Shown here piece by piece: positions 32,395 through 44,128 of a stretch of 64,000 bases of DNA (positions are counted from its first letter, which is position 1; each line of letters begins with the position of its first letter). This stretch comes from Actinomycetota bacterium (lineage in GTDB: Bacteria > Actinomycetota > Thermoleophilia > RBG-16-64-13), in assembly GCA_016278725.1 (NCBI GenBank), contig JADQBG010000006.1:1-64000 (forward strand), in the 5' to 3' direction. A program made the translations under genes and the position numbers. The notes beneath the pieces were generated by a model, which saw nothing but the letters and a program-made list of their open reading frames with translations, did no database searches and had not been told where the DNA came from.

Positions 32395-32430
32395 GGAGCC
32401 GGCGGCGCCCCCGCCCCGGCTCCTTTTTTT
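32395..32430 (+). terminator. rho-independent terminator after hppA
   Basis: GGAGCCGG ... CCCGGCTCC followed by T7. Confidence 0.88.
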
Positions 32431-32512
32431 CGCTCCTTTTTGCTTCAAATCCCTTCTGTGATACAAGGTCACGGGGGATTTCGGCGAGGCTCCGCAAGCT
32501 CTTGGAGGACGG

Positions 32513-33841
32513 ATGCACGAAGAACTGGGATCGCTACTACCCTGGTGGATGGTGCTGCCCTTCGCCGGGTTGCTGCTGTCCATTGCGATCTTCCCGCTGA
32601 CCATTCCCCACTGGTTTCACAAGAACCAGAATATGGCGGTCGTCGCGGCGGGGTTCGGCCTTCCGGTTCTGGCCTATCTGCTTCTGCGGCACGGAGAACA
32701 GGGCTGGGAACGCATCCTCGAGACCGGCCACGAGTACATCTCCTTCATCGTGCTTCTCGCCGCTCTCTACACGATTTCCGGCGGTATCTACATAACCGGG
32801 CACCTGGTGGGCACGCCTTACACGAACGTGGGCTTTCTGCTGACGGGCGCCATACTGGCCAACTTCATCGGCACGACCGGCGCGGCCATGGTGCTCATTC
32901 GCCCGTTGCTTCGCGCGAACGCGGACCGAACTCACAAGAAACACGTCATCATCTTCTTCATTTTCATAGTCTGTAACATCGGGGGTCTGTTGACTCCGCT
33001 GGCGGACCCCCCGCTCTTCCTTGGCTTCTTGCGCGGGGTGGGTTTCTTTTGGACGCTCCAGCTCTTCCCGCAATGGGCCTTCACGGTGCTGACCGTCATA
33101 GCGATCTTTCTCATCCTGGAGACCCGGGCCTACCGGGAAGACCGTCACAAGTTCGTCAATCTGGCCACTCGCTCCTACCTGCCTTCGGGTATCGCCGGGC
33201 GGATCAACTTTCTGTATCTGGGCGGTGTGATCGCGGCGGTTCTGCTGTCGGGCCCCCTGCTCGAAATGGGCGAGGCCATTCATTTCCCCTTCCTGCGCGA
33301 GGGGCTCATGATCAGCATGATGGTGCTCTCTTTGAAGGTGGCGCCCACCGGCCCCCGCGCCTCCAATCACTTCAACTGGGACCCCATCGCAGAGGTGGCG
33401 ATCATCTTCGCCGGGATCTTTGCGGCCATGATTCCGGCGCTGGCCATACTGGAAGCCCGCGGGGGCGAGCTTGGCCTGGAGCAACCCTGGCAGTTCTTCT
33501 GGTCGACCGGCGTGCTCTCCTCGTTCCTGGACAACGCCCCCACCTATCTGACCTTTACCTCGACCGCCCAGGGCCTGTTGGATCTCGACACCACGGGGGC
33601 CCTCACGAGCGCCGACCCCTCGGCTCTCGGCATCTCTCCGGCTCGGTTCCTGGCGGCCATCTCCACGGGAGCGGTCTTCATGGGAGCCAATTCCTACATC
33701 GGCAACGCCCCCAACTTCATGGTGAAGTCGATGGCCGAGAAGGCGGACGTGGACATGCCCTCCTTCTTCGGCTATATGGCCTACTCGGCTCTGATCCTGG
33801 TGCCGGTCTTCATGCTGGTGACGGTCGTCTTCTTCAGATAG
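32513..33841 (+). CDS. NhaD/CitMHS-like sodium:proton antiporter or ion permease
   Basis: multi-TM; ANFIGTTGAAMVLIRPLLRANADRTHKKHVIIFFIFIVCNIGGLLTPLADPPLFLGFLRGV; SSFLDNAPTYLTF; FMGANSYIGNAPNFMVKS. Confidence 0.8.
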   Translation: MHEELGSLLPWWMVLPFAGLLLSIAIFPLTIPHWFHKNQNMAVVAAGFGLPVLAYLLLRHGEQGWERILETGHEYISFIVLLAALYTISGGIYITGHLVGTPYTNVGFLLTGAILANFIGTTGAAMVLIRPLLRANADRTHKKHVIIFFIFIVCNIGGLLTPLADPPLFLGFLRGVGFFWTLQLFPQWAFTVLTVIAIFLILETRAYREDRHKFVNLATRSYLPSGIAGRINFLYLGGVIAAVLLSGPLLEMGEAIHFPFLREGLMISMMVLSLKVAPTGPRASNHFNWDPIAEVAIIFAGIFAAMIPALAILEARGGELGLEQPWQFFWSTGVLSSFLDNAPTYLTFTSTAQGLLDLDTTGALTSADPSALGISPARFLAAISTGAVFMGANSYIGNAPNFMVKSMAEKADVDMPSFFGYMAYSALILVPVFMLVTVVFFR

Positions 33842-33959
33842 AAGTTGCAGCTCAGCCGCGCCGTCCGGGACGCTTGGTATACTCGTCGTCCGGTCGTTCC
33901 AGGGCAATTAAGGGGGCCGATCTGGGCTATTTGCGGGGGATCTCCAGGGGAGCGGGTCA

Positions 33960-35765
33960 GTGGCCTTGATCAAGGATTCTAGCGTCGAGGCGGTGCTGGG
34001 CGCGGCCGACATCGTCGATGTCGTTTCGGGCTACACCAGCCTGCGCAAGCGGGGATCCACCTACACCGGGCTCTGCCCCTTTCATTCCGAGAAGACTCCC
34101 TCTTTTTCCGTAAGCGCGGACAAGGGCCTGTACTACTGCTTCGGATGCGGCGAGGGCGGGGACGTGGTCTCCTTCATCCGGCAACTGGAGAACCTGTCCT
34201 TTGCCGAGGCGGTCGAGCATCTCTCCGAACGCTTCGCGGTCCCGCTCGAATACGAGGAGGGCGGCCGCGACGAGGGGGAGCGCGACCGGGCAAGGCGGCT
34301 GCAGGAGTTGATCGAGAAGGCCGCCACCTTCTACGAGCGCTGGCTGTGGGACTCGAAGGAGGGCGAGCGGGCGCGGGCCTACCTGGAGGGGCGCGGACTG
34401 GGTCAGGAGGTCTGCCGGGAATATCGGTTGGGCCTGGCCCCCGGCCAGTGGCGCGGTTTGCAGAAGCGCGCCCTCGGTCAGGGCTTTTCCGAGGACGAGA
34501 TGGAGGCCGCCGGGCTCTTGATCCGCCGGGAAGGGGCCGGCTATGACCGTTTCCGGGAGCGGTTGCTCTTCCCCTTGATCGATCATCGCGGCCGGGTGCT
34601 GGGATTTGGGGGGCGCGTCCTGGGAGACGAGAAACCAAAGTATTTGAACTCCCCCGAAGGCCCGCTTTACCGCAAGGGCCGCCTGGTCTATGGGCTTTTT
34701 CAGGCGCGCCGTGCGATCGCGGAGGCCGACGAGGTGATCGTCGCCGAGGGATACACCGACGTCCTGGCGCTGGCGCAGGCGGGGGTGCGCAATGTGGTGG
34801 CCTCCATGGGTACCGCCTTCACCTCCCACCAGCTGCGCCTGGTGGCCCGTTTCACCGAGCATGTGAGTTTCATGTTCGATGCCGACGCCGCGGGGATCGA
34901 GGCGATCGCCCGCTCGGGCGAGGTGGCTCGAGCGGAGGGTCTGCGGGCCATGGTGATTCCCCTCCCGGCGGGCAGCGATCCCGCGGACGCCGTCAAGGAC
35001 CGCTCCCCGGAAGAAGCCAAAGCCCTGGTTGCCTCGAAGATCTCCCTGCTGGCGTTCGAGGTCCGGCGGGCGCTTGATGAAAGCCACCTGCAGAGCGTCG
35101 AGGGCCGGGTGAGGGCCTTTGAGCGGGTCCGTGCCCTCCTGCGGAGGGCCTCCTCTCCCAAGGAAACGGAGGAAGAGATCGCCAACATCGCGGACCGGCT
35201 ACGGCTGAGCCAGGAGAACGTGAGGCTGCTGCTCAAGGAGGCGGGCAGAGGAGGCCACTCCGGCGGTGCGCGCATCCGGACGGGGAATCCGGCGGGAGAA
35301 CGCCCCGGGGGCACTTTGGAGCGGGTTCTGTCCCGGGACACGGTTCTCGAAAGGGACTTCCTCTGCGCGGCCGTCGCCCATCCCAAGGCGGCGCTTCCTC
35401 TGCTTGCGGGGTTGACGCCCGAACACTTCACGGACCCGGTCAACCGTCAGGTCTATCTGGCGTTGGCCGACGCGCTCGCGGCGCCCGATCCCGCCGAGAA
35501 GATCCGGGAACTGGCACGGGCCGACGACGAAGCGGGCCGGATCTTCGTGCGCCTGGCCTTCGAGGCCGATGGTTCGCGCTATTCCGAGGCGGTTTTGCGC
35601 GAGCACAACCTGAGACTTCAGGACCGCAACCTGGAAAGGATCATCTCGTTGATGAGAACCAAACTTTCGTCGGAGGGCCTCGGCGCCGACGAAGAGCGTA
35701 GACTGGTCAACCTGGAGCGTTATCAGAGCCGGCTCAGGGCATTGTTCAATGCGGAGGAGTCTTAG
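33960..35765 (+). CDS. dnaG: DNA primase
   Basis: GLCPFHSEKTPSFSVSADKGLYYCFGCGEGGDVVSFI zinc finger; TOPRIM EGYTDVLAL. Confidence 0.95.
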   Translation: MALIKDSSVEAVLGAADIVDVVSGYTSLRKRGSTYTGLCPFHSEKTPSFSVSADKGLYYCFGCGEGGDVVSFIRQLENLSFAEAVEHLSERFAVPLEYEEGGRDEGERDRARRLQELIEKAATFYERWLWDSKEGERARAYLEGRGLGQEVCREYRLGLAPGQWRGLQKRALGQGFSEDEMEAAGLLIRREGAGYDRFRERLLFPLIDHRGRVLGFGGRVLGDEKPKYLNSPEGPLYRKGRLVYGLFQARRAIAEADEVIVAEGYTDVLALAQAGVRNVVASMGTAFTSHQLRLVARFTEHVSFMFDADAAGIEAIARSGEVARAEGLRAMVIPLPAGSDPADAVKDRSPEEAKALVASKISLLAFEVRRALDESHLQSVEGRVRAFERVRALLRRASSPKETEEEIANIADRLRLSQENVRLLLKEAGRGGHSGGARIRTGNPAGERPGGTLERVLSRDTVLERDFLCAAVAHPKAALPLLAGLTPEHFTDPVNRQVYLALADALAAPDPAEKIRELARADDEAGRIFVRLAFEADGSRYSEAVLREHNLRLQDRNLERIISLMRTKLSSEGLGADEERRLVNLERYQSRLRALFNAEES

Positions 35766-35768
35766 CGT

Positions 35769-36845
<1,077 letters not shown>

Positions 36846-36854
36846 GCACGCGCC

Positions 36855-36884
36855 TTGACCCGCTGAATCGCAGTGCGCTATTGT
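36855..36884 (+). promoter_or_regulatory. predicted promoter for the cold-shock protein gene
   Basis: TTGACC, 18-bp spacer, TATTGT. Confidence 0.45.
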
Positions 36885-36968
36885 GGTGCGGCGCTTCTGC
36901 AAAACGCAGAGCGCGGTATCGCAATGGGTGAGTCTGCAAAGACCGCCCGCAGGATTCACGGAGGGATC

Positions 36969-37169
36969 GTGTTGGAAGGGACCGTTAAGTGGTTCAGCGC
37001 GGAAAAGGGCTATGGCTTCATCGAGCGGCCCGAAGGTGAGGATTGCTTCGTGCACTTCTCCGAAATTCAGACGGAAGGCTTCCGCACCTTGACCGAAGGT
37101 CAAGCAGTGCGGTTCGAAATCACCGAGGGCGCTAAGGGCCTGCAGGCGACGAACGTAGAAGTCATCTAG
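36969..37169 (+). CDS. cold-shock domain protein
   Basis: [69 protein letters not shown] start inferred. Confidence 0.92.
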   Translation: MLEGTVKWFSAEKGYGFIERPEGEDCFVHFSEIQTEGFRTLTEGQAVRFEITEGAKGLQATNVEVI

Positions 37170-37211
37170 GAGCGCTGACCGGCGCGTAGAGCGCGGACAG
37201 ACGAAATGAAG

Positions 37212-37240
37212 AGCCCCGCCGTAGAGCGGGGCTTTTTTTT
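37212..37240 (+). terminator. rho-independent terminator
   Basis: AGCCCCGC-cgtaga-GCGGGGCT followed by T-run. Confidence 0.92.
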
Positions 37241-37434
37241 GGAGGAATCGCTAAAGTCTGCGGCAGGGTTGCCGATGGAGGGGATGAGAGTTTCCCATCC
37301 AAGCTCTCCTTTTCTCCTCTTTCGGGCGCCCCGCAGGGCGCCCGCTCCCTTTTCCGGGGCTCCCGCGCTCCGGTATAACCCGGCTCCATTGCTATAATGC
37401 CGTCGCCCGCCCCGCCACCAGGAGGCATTCCCAG

Positions 37435-37716
37435 GTGATAAGCCGCGAAGAAGTGGAGCACGTTGCCCGTTTGGCCCGTCTGCACCTCGACGAGGAAGCG
37501 CTCGAGCGCATGGGCTCCGAACTTTCCCAGATAATCGACTACGTGCAGCAGATCGGCGAGTTGGACCTTGCCGGCGTGGAGCCGACCGCGCACGCGGTGG
37601 CCCTCACCAATGTTTTTCGCAAGGACGAGACCTGGGAGGGGCTCTCCCAGGAGGAAGCCCTGCGTAACGCACCGAACGCCGAGGCGGGACACTTCGCGGT
37701 CCCGCGGATGGGTTAG
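37435..37716 (+). CDS. gatC: Asp/Glu-tRNA amidotransferase subunit C
   Basis: ISREEVEHVARLARLHLDEEALERMGSELSQIIDYVQQIGELDLAGVEPTAH. Confidence 0.95.
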   Translation: MISREEVEHVARLARLHLDEEALERMGSELSQIIDYVQQIGELDLAGVEPTAHAVALTNVFRKDETWEGLSQEEALRNAPNAEAGHFAVPRMG

Positions 37717-37725
37717 GGGCCGGCC

Positions 37726-39192
37726 ATGAGTCACGACGTCTACGAACTCAGCGGCGTTCGCTGCCGCGAACTCCTGGAATCGAGGGAAGCCTCCGCCACC
37801 GAACTCGTGCAGGTCTACCTGGACCGCATGCGGGGGGTGGACGCACAGGTGGGCGCCTACCTGTTGACCAACGAGGAAGCCGCTTTGCAGCAGGCGGCCG
37901 AGATCGACGCCAAGCCGGCGGAGGAACGCAGGCCCTGGGAGGGCGTGCCCATCGCCGTCAAGGACATCCTGGCCACCAAGGACATGGAGACCACCTGCGC
38001 CTCGCGCATCCTCTCCGGCTACCGGCCGCCCTACGATGCCACCGCCATCCGCAGGCTAAAAGAAGCCGGCCTGATCATCCTGGGCAAGCTGAACATGGAC
38101 GAATTCGCCATGGGCAGCTCCACGGAGAACTCTGCCTATCAGCCTACGCGCAATCCCTGGGATCTCGAACGGGTTCCCGGGGGTTCGAGCGGAGGTTCGG
38201 CGGCGGCGGTCGCCGCCGCCGAGACCCCCTGGGCTCTGGGCACCGATACCGGCGGTTCCATCCGCCAGCCCGCATCTCTCTGCGGAGTGGTCGGCCTCAA
38301 GCCCACCTACGGGGCGGTCAGCCGCTACGGCCTGATCGCCTTTGCCAGTTCGCTCGACCAGATCGGGCCGCTGACGCGGACGGTTAGTGACGCGGCGGCG
38401 CTGCTCCAGATCGTGCAGGGGCAGGATCCCCTCGACTCGACCAGCACCGGTTTGCGGGGACCCCTTCGGTTGCCCACCGAGCGGGATCTGGCCGGGCGCC
38501 GCTTCGGGGTGATCAAGGAGTTCCTGGGGGAGGCCATCGACTCCGGCGTGCGCGAGGTCTTCAACGACGCCTGCAAGACGATCGAGGCTCTCGGCGGGGT
38601 CGTCGAGGAGGTCAGTCTGCCCAGCGTGGAGCGGGGCATCGCCGCCTACTACATCATCGCGCCGGCCGAAGCGAGCTCCAACCTGGCCCGCTTCGACGGC
38701 GTGCGCTACGGCTACCGCTCGGGCGAGGGAGAGGATCTGCTCTCCATGTACACGCACACCCGCAGCGAAGGCTTCGGGCCGGAGGTCAAACGCCGGATCA
38801 TGATCGGCACCTACGTGCTCTCCGCCGGTTACTACGAGGCCTATTACGGGCAGGCGCAGCGGACCCGCACCCTGATAATCCAGGACTTCAACCGGGCCTT
38901 TGCCGATTACGACTACCTGATCTCGCCCACCTCGCCGAGCGTGGCTTTCAAGCTGGGCGAGCGGACCGCCGATCCGTTGGCGATGTATTTGTCCGACCTC
39001 TGCACCATCCCGGTCAACCTGGCCGGTCTGCCGGCGATCAGCCTCCCCGCGGGCTTTTCCCAGGGGCTGCCGGTGGGGTTACATCTGATCTCGCCCCACT
39101 TCGGCGAGCAGGCGCTGGTGGACGCGGCCCACGCCCTGGAGCACAGGTTCCAACTGGAGGCCCGGCCGGCTTTGACGGAGGTGAGGGAATGA
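37726..39192 (+). CDS. gatA: Asp/Glu-tRNA amidotransferase subunit A
   Basis: VPIAVKDI, PGGSSGGSAAAVAA, GTDTGGSIRQPASLCG amidase signature. Confidence 0.96.
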   Translation: MSHDVYELSGVRCRELLESREASATELVQVYLDRMRGVDAQVGAYLLTNEEAALQQAAEIDAKPAEERRPWEGVPIAVKDILATKDMETTCASRILSGYRPPYDATAIRRLKEAGLIILGKLNMDEFAMGSSTENSAYQPTRNPWDLERVPGGSSGGSAAAVAAAETPWALGTDTGGSIRQPASLCGVVGLKPTYGAVSRYGLIAFASSLDQIGPLTRTVSDAAALLQIVQGQDPLDSTSTGLRGPLRLPTERDLAGRRFGVIKEFLGEAIDSGVREVFNDACKTIEALGGVVEEVSLPSVERGIAAYYIIAPAEASSNLARFDGVRYGYRSGEGEDLLSMYTHTRSEGFGPEVKRRIMIGTYVLSAGYYEAYYGQAQRTRTLIIQDFNRAFADYDYLISPTSPSVAFKLGERTADPLAMYLSDLCTIPVNLAGLPAISLPAGFSQGLPVGLHLISPHFGEQALVDAAHALEHRFQLEARPALTEVRE

Positions 39193-40661
39193 GCGACGGT
39201 CACGGAACGAACGGCGGCTACGAGGCCGTGATCGGCCTCGAGATCCACGTGCAGCTCAAGACCAACACCAAGATGTTCTGCAGTTGCGCGGTCACCTTCG
39301 GCGAGGAGCCCAACACCCGGGTCTGCCCCATCTGCCTGGGCCATCCCGGGAGCCTGCCGGTGACCAACGAGCGCGCCGTGGAGTACGCCACCAGGATCGC
39401 CCTGGCGCTCGACTGCGCCATTGCGCCGCACACCATCTTTCACCGCAAGAACTACTTCTATCCGGACTTGCCCAAGGGTTACCAGATCTCGCAGTACGAC
39501 CTGCCCCTGGGCGTGGGCGGCCACCTGGACGTCGAACTGGAGGACGGCTCCACCCACCGAGTGGGCATCACCCGCGTCCACATGGAGGAGGATGCCGGCA
39601 AACTGGTGCACGCCGGCGGAGCCACCGGCCGCATCCACGGCGCCGACTACTCGCTGGTCGACTTCAATCGCGGGGGCACCCCGCTGGTCGAGATCGTGAC
39701 GGAACCGGACATCCGCTCCTCCGAGCAGGCGCGCTCTTTTCTCAACCAGTTGAAGAACCTGATCGAGCATCTGGGCGTTTCCGACGTCAACATGGAGGAG
39801 GGCTCCCTGCGCTGCGACGCCAACGTGTCGGTGCGCCGGCCGGGGGAACCGCTGGGGACCAAGACCGAGCTCAAGAACATGAACTCCTTCCGTTTTCTGG
39901 CCCGGGGCCTGGAGGCGGAAATCGAGCGGCAGCTGAGCGATCTGGAGGCCGGCGAGGCGGTGCGGCAGGCCACCGTCCACTTCGATCCTTCCACCGGTTC
40001 GATCTCCGTGCTGCGCAGCAAAGAGGAAGCTCACGACTACCGCTACTTTCCCGAGCCCGACCTGGTGCCCATCGTGTTGGACCAGGCCTTCATCGAGAAG
40101 CAGCGGGCCGAGCTGCCCGAGCTGCCGGCCGCCCGTAAGGAAAGGCTGATCGAGCAGTACGCCTTGTCGGCTTATGACGCGGGCGTGCTCGCGGGCAGCC
40201 GTTCCCTTGGCGACTACTTCGAGCGGGTGGCCGCCGAGGGCGACGCCAAGCTGGCCGCCAACTGGGTCATGGGCGACTTCTCGGCCTACCTGAACGCTCA
40301 GGGTCTCGCCGTGGAGGAGTCGCGGGTCGCGCCGGAGGACCTGGCCGAATTGCTCGAGCTGATCGCGGACGGCACCATTTCCGGCAAACTCGCCAAGGAC
40401 GTCTTCGCCGCCATGGCCGAGAGCGGACAGAAGCCCGGCCGTATCGTCGAGGAGCGGGGCCTGGGCCAGATCTCCGACGAGACCGCGCTGGAAGCGATCG
40501 TCGCCGGTATCGTCGAGGCCAACCCTTCCGCGGCCACCGAATATCGCTCCGGCAACAAGAAGGTCATGGGCTTCTTCGTGGGCCAGGTGATGAAGGAAAC
40601 CAAAGGCAGGGCGAATCCGCAACTCGCGAACAGCCTCATCCGCAAGGCACTGGAAGGCTAA
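39189..40661 (+). CDS. gatB: Asp/Glu-tRNA amidotransferase subunit B
   Basis: YEAVIGLEIHVQLKTNTKMFCSC; VCPICLGHPGSLPV; DFNRGGTPLVEIVTEPD. Confidence 0.96.
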   Translation: MSDGHGTNGGYEAVIGLEIHVQLKTNTKMFCSCAVTFGEEPNTRVCPICLGHPGSLPVTNERAVEYATRIALALDCAIAPHTIFHRKNYFYPDLPKGYQISQYDLPLGVGGHLDVELEDGSTHRVGITRVHMEEDAGKLVHAGGATGRIHGADYSLVDFNRGGTPLVEIVTEPDIRSSEQARSFLNQLKNLIEHLGVSDVNMEEGSLRCDANVSVRRPGEPLGTKTELKNMNSFRFLARGLEAEIERQLSDLEAGEAVRQATVHFDPSTGSISVLRSKEEAHDYRYFPEPDLVPIVLDQAFIEKQRAELPELPAARKERLIEQYALSAYDAGVLAGSRSLGDYFERVAAEGDAKLAANWVMGDFSAYLNAQGLAVEESRVAPEDLAELLELIADGTISGKLAKDVFAAMAESGQKPGRIVEERGLGQISDETALEAIVAGIVEANPSAATEYRSGNKKVMGFFVGQVMKETKGRANPQLANSLIRKALEG

Positions 40662-40806
40662 GCCTTACTTCGGTAAAGCCTTATCGTGCACGCTTGTATA
40701 GCGAGGTGCTATTTGTTACTTTTAAGTTCCTCCAAACCATGCTAATTCGGCCTCTGAAACGCAGGCTTGGCTCCGTCCCGACAAAGGCGCGAAGGAAGGA
40801 TCAGAC

Positions 40807-41163
40807 GTGCAGCACGCGATTGTGAGTGAAGATGTCTGCCCGGTTCTCAAGACGGCGGATATCATCTCGGGCAAATGGACTCTTCTGATCCTGAGGGACC
40901 TCTCCGAAGGCATCAACCGCTTCAGTGCCCTCGAACGTTCTCTGGCGGGAATCAGCCCCAAGACTCTGTCGGAGCGGCTCAAAGGTCTCGAGCGCGCCGG
41001 GATCATCAGCCGGCGCAGTTTCGCCGAAGTTCCTCCCCGTGTGGAATACTCTCTTACGGACATGGGCGTGGACCTCATTCCGCTGATCGATCACATGCGG
41101 GATTACGGCACCAAGTGGCTGATGGAAGAAGTTCCTCAGAACGGCGACAAAGCCAAGGTCTAA
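40807..41163 (+). CDS. HxlR-family transcriptional regulator
   Basis: CPVLKTADIISGKWTLLILRDLSEGINRFSALERSLAGISPKTLSERLKGLERAGIISRRSF. Confidence 0.92.
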   Translation: MQHAIVSEDVCPVLKTADIISGKWTLLILRDLSEGINRFSALERSLAGISPKTLSERLKGLERAGIISRRSFAEVPPRVEYSLTDMGVDLIPLIDHMRDYGTKWLMEEVPQNGDKAKV

Positions 41164-41263
41164 GCAGCCCGAATTTCTCAGAAGCTCGCGACTCTCTGGG
41201 GCCGGCGGCGCCGGCCGCGACTAGAGAGACCGCTCAGGAGGCAGCGACATTAGCATCGAGGAA

Positions 41264-42343
41264 TTGGAAACTCTCTGCGACCTTGGAAGATCACGGGGGT
41301 ACGTCACCTCCGAGGATATCGAAGAGGTTCTCGCCGAAGTCGATTTGACCACCGGGCAGATCGAAGAGCTGTACACCCGTTTGTTGGAGATGGGTGTGGA
41401 GGTGATGGACGGCTACAAGCCGAACGGCGCCGGTGCCACGGAGGATTCGGAAACCGATCGCAACGGCTCCCGGCCGCGTTACAAGGTGCCGCCGGATGAC
41501 GGTTCCCACGACGTCCACACCACCGATCCCGTGCGCATGTACCTCAAGGAGATCGGCCGGGTCAACCTGCTGACCGCGGAGGAAGAGGTCTTCTTGGCCA
41601 AGCGGATCGAGCGGGGGGACATCGCCGCCAAGCATCAGCTCACCCAGGCCAACCTCCGCCTCGTGGTCTCGATAGCCAAGCGCTACCACACGGACGGCAT
41701 GAGCTTTCTCGACCTGATCCAGGAAGGGAACCTGGGATTGATCCGGGCGGTGGAGAAGTTCGACTACCGCAAGGGGCACAAGTTCTCGACTTACGCCACC
41801 TGGTGGATCCGTCAGGCCATTACCCGCGCCATCGCCGACAAGGCCCGCACCATCCGCATCCCCGTGCACATGGTGGAGAAGATCAACAAACTGATCCGCG
41901 TGCAGCGCCAGCTACTGCAGGACATGGGACGCGAGCCCGCGCCGGACGAGATGGCCAAAGAGATGGGCATGAGCGAGGCCGAAATCCGGGAAATCCTGCG
42001 CATCAGCCAGACCACGGTGTCGCTGGAGACACCCATCGGCGAGGAAGAAGACTCCGAACTCGGCGACTTCATCGAAGACGAGGAGGCGATTCGCTCCTTT
42101 GACGCGGTGGCCTCTCAACTGGACAAGGACACCGTCACCGACGTGCTCAACACCCTGCCCTACCGGGAACGCAAGGTGATCGAGCTGCGCTTCGGGCTAA
42201 AAGGCGAACACCCGCGCACCCTGGAAGAGGTTGCCCGCCGTTTCGGCGTGACCCGGGAGCGCATCCGCCAGATCGAGGCCAAGGCCCTGTCCAAACTGCA
42301 GTCGACCGAGAAGGCCCGCCGCCTCAAGATGCAGCTGGAGTAG
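41264..42343 (+). CDS. second RpoD-like sigma-70 family factor
   Basis: [67 protein letters not shown]; region 4 [20 protein letters not shown]-terminal start uncertain. Confidence 0.93.
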   Translation: METLCDLGRSRGYVTSEDIEEVLAEVDLTTGQIEELYTRLLEMGVEVMDGYKPNGAGATEDSETDRNGSRPRYKVPPDDGSHDVHTTDPVRMYLKEIGRVNLLTAEEEVFLAKRIERGDIAAKHQLTQANLRLVVSIAKRYHTDGMSFLDLIQEGNLGLIRAVEKFDYRKGHKFSTYATWWIRQAITRAIADKARTIRIPVHMVEKINKLIRVQRQLLQDMGREPAPDEMAKEMGMSEAEIREILRISQTTVSLETPIGEEEDSELGDFIEDEEAIRSFDAVASQLDKDTVTDVLNTLPYRERKVIELRFGLKGEHPRTLEEVARRFGVTRERIRQIEAKALSKLQSTEKARRLKMQLE

Positions 42344-42519
42344 GGGCGGGCGCGGTGGCGAGGCCCGGACCTGGGTCTCCCGGGCCTCCCGGCCGCAGGA
42401 CGCGGCAGCAGGACGCGTCACCAGGGCTGCCCGGTCTTTGTGCCGGCCGTCGTCAGAGCCGCTCGATGCAGGCGGCGATCGCCGCTGTGGGTTGAGCCAC
42501 TCGGCGTCCCCCCATAGAC

Positions 42520-42533
42520 CATTCTGGAGAATG
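42520..42533. repeat. perfect inverted repeat CATTCTGGAGAATG
   Basis: 6-bp arms, 2-nt centre, intergenic upstream of the ccdA operon. Confidence 0.6.
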
Positions 42534-42663
42534 CGCGCGAGTCTGGGCCGAACCTAGACATCTTTTGCTCGCATAAGCTTTCTTTGCACCAGCTTTACAC
42601 TCCCCCCGAATACTGAGGTTGGCCTCTAATTACCCCCGTTTCACAAGAGGGAGCAGCCCCACG

Positions 42664-43326
42664 ATGCAAACATCCCGCCTGATCTCGATTGGTGTCGCCG
42701 CCGGCGTTTTCGCCCTCGTACTGTATTCGGCGTGGACCTACCTCCAGAGCAACGTCGACGAGCATGCGGCCATGGCCGGGACCATCGCCCCCGGTGCGAC
42801 CATGCCCGAGGATCATCCGGACGACACGTCACCCGTCTCCGCCGGCGGTTCGGCCGAGCCGGAGGCGTCGGCGCAAACCGGCACCTCGGAGCAGGCGGCA
42901 GTAGACCTCGGGACTCCCACCTCCTTGGACCCAGGCAGCTACACCCGCTCTGACGCCACGGGCGGCTCTGTCACCGTGGACGCCGCGCTCATGACCCCGG
43001 GGTCCCTCGCGGCCGACGAGACTCTGGGCCCGCTCATGGACCAGCTTTCCGCGGAGGAGTTCGGCATCCTCTTGGCCTTCAACACCCACTCGGTCGATCT
43101 CGCCGGTTACGACCTGACGACCATGGCCTCGCTGCAGACTCCGCAGGGCGAAGTCCAGCCGGTGCGCTGGATCGACGAGAGTGGGGGCTCGCATCACCGC
43201 TCCGGAGTGTTGGTCTTTCCCTCTGGTGAGGTGGACCTCGCCGGCTCGGGAGAGATCGTCCTGACGCTTCGCGGGATTGCGGAGGTTGCCGAGCGGCAGC
43301 TGAGCTGGCCGCTCCCGCTCCAGTAA
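42664..43326 (+). CDS. membrane-anchored extracytoplasmic protein of unknown function, upstream of ccdA
   Basis: N-terminal TM; low-complexity linker; conserved-looking LLAFNTHSVDLAGYDLTTMASLQ...SGGSHHRSGVLVFPSG. Confidence 0.75.
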   Translation: MQTSRLISIGVAAGVFALVLYSAWTYLQSNVDEHAAMAGTIAPGATMPEDHPDDTSPVSAGGSAEPEASAQTGTSEQAAVDLGTPTSLDPGSYTRSDATGGSVTVDAALMTPGSLAADETLGPLMDQLSAEEFGILLAFNTHSVDLAGYDLTTMASLQTPQGEVQPVRWIDESGGSHHRSGVLVFPSGEVDLAGSGEIVLTLRGIAEVAERQLSWPLPLQ

Positions 43327-44067
43327 GTGACGGAGGCGCCCATACTGCTGGCCTTCGCGGCCGGCGTCGTCTCCTTCCTCTCCCCGTGCATCATTCCGAT
43401 GATCTCGGTCTACCTCACCCTGATCACCGGGATGAGCCTGGAAGAGCTCACCGGGCGGCCGGGCGCCGTCGCCCGCCGCGCGATCCTGTTAAACACGCTG
43501 CTCTTCTCGCTGGGCTTCACCATCGTCTTCGCGCTGGCCGGGGGCACGGCGGGCTGGATCGGCGAGTTGCTGACGGAGGCCAGCAGGACCCTCGAGATCT
43601 TCGGCGGGGTGGTCGTTCTCGGGCTGGGGCTCTCCATGGCCGGTGTACTGAAGCTGGACTGGCTCCACAAGCTCGGTCTGCCCATCCGCCGGCCTCAACG
43701 GCGTCCCCGGGGCCCGCTTGGCTCCTTTGGCGTGGGTCTTTTCTTCGCGGTCGCCTGCTCGCACTGCATTGCGCCCACGCTACTCGCGATGCTGACCGTT
43801 GCGGGGATGACGGGAACGGTGAGTTCCGGGATCGTCACCATGCTGGCTTTCTCCCTCGGTCTGACCGCCATGTACATGCTGACTGCGCTCGCGATTAGTC
43901 CCGTGCTCTCGCGGCTGGGCCGTCATCGCGGGGCTGCGCGCACGGTCCACGCCGGGGCGGGGGTGCTGATCGCGGCCTTCGGCCTGCTGATGGTGCTGGG
44001 CGAGTTCACGCGTCTGAGCGAGTTGGCTTCTCGCCTGATCCCCTTCCACGCTCCGGTGGGGATGTAG
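43327..44067 (+). CDS. ccdA: CcdA/DsbD-family thiol-redox membrane protein
   Basis: FAAGVVSFLSPCIIPMISVYLTLITG; FAVACSHCIAPTLLAML; multi-TM; GTG start abuts preceding stop. Confidence 0.88.
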   Translation: MTEAPILLAFAAGVVSFLSPCIIPMISVYLTLITGMSLEELTGRPGAVARRAILLNTLLFSLGFTIVFALAGGTAGWIGELLTEASRTLEIFGGVVVLGLGLSMAGVLKLDWLHKLGLPIRRPQRRPRGPLGSFGVGLFFAVACSHCIAPTLLAMLTVAGMTGTVSSGIVTMLAFSLGLTAMYMLTALAISPVLSRLGRHRGAARTVHAGAGVLIAAFGLLMVLGEFTRLSELASRLIPFHAPVGM

Positions 44068-44128
44068 CGCCCGTGCTGCCGATCGCATCGCCGCCTGCTC
44101 GCTCGGTGGAGCTTGCCGGACGTAGCGC

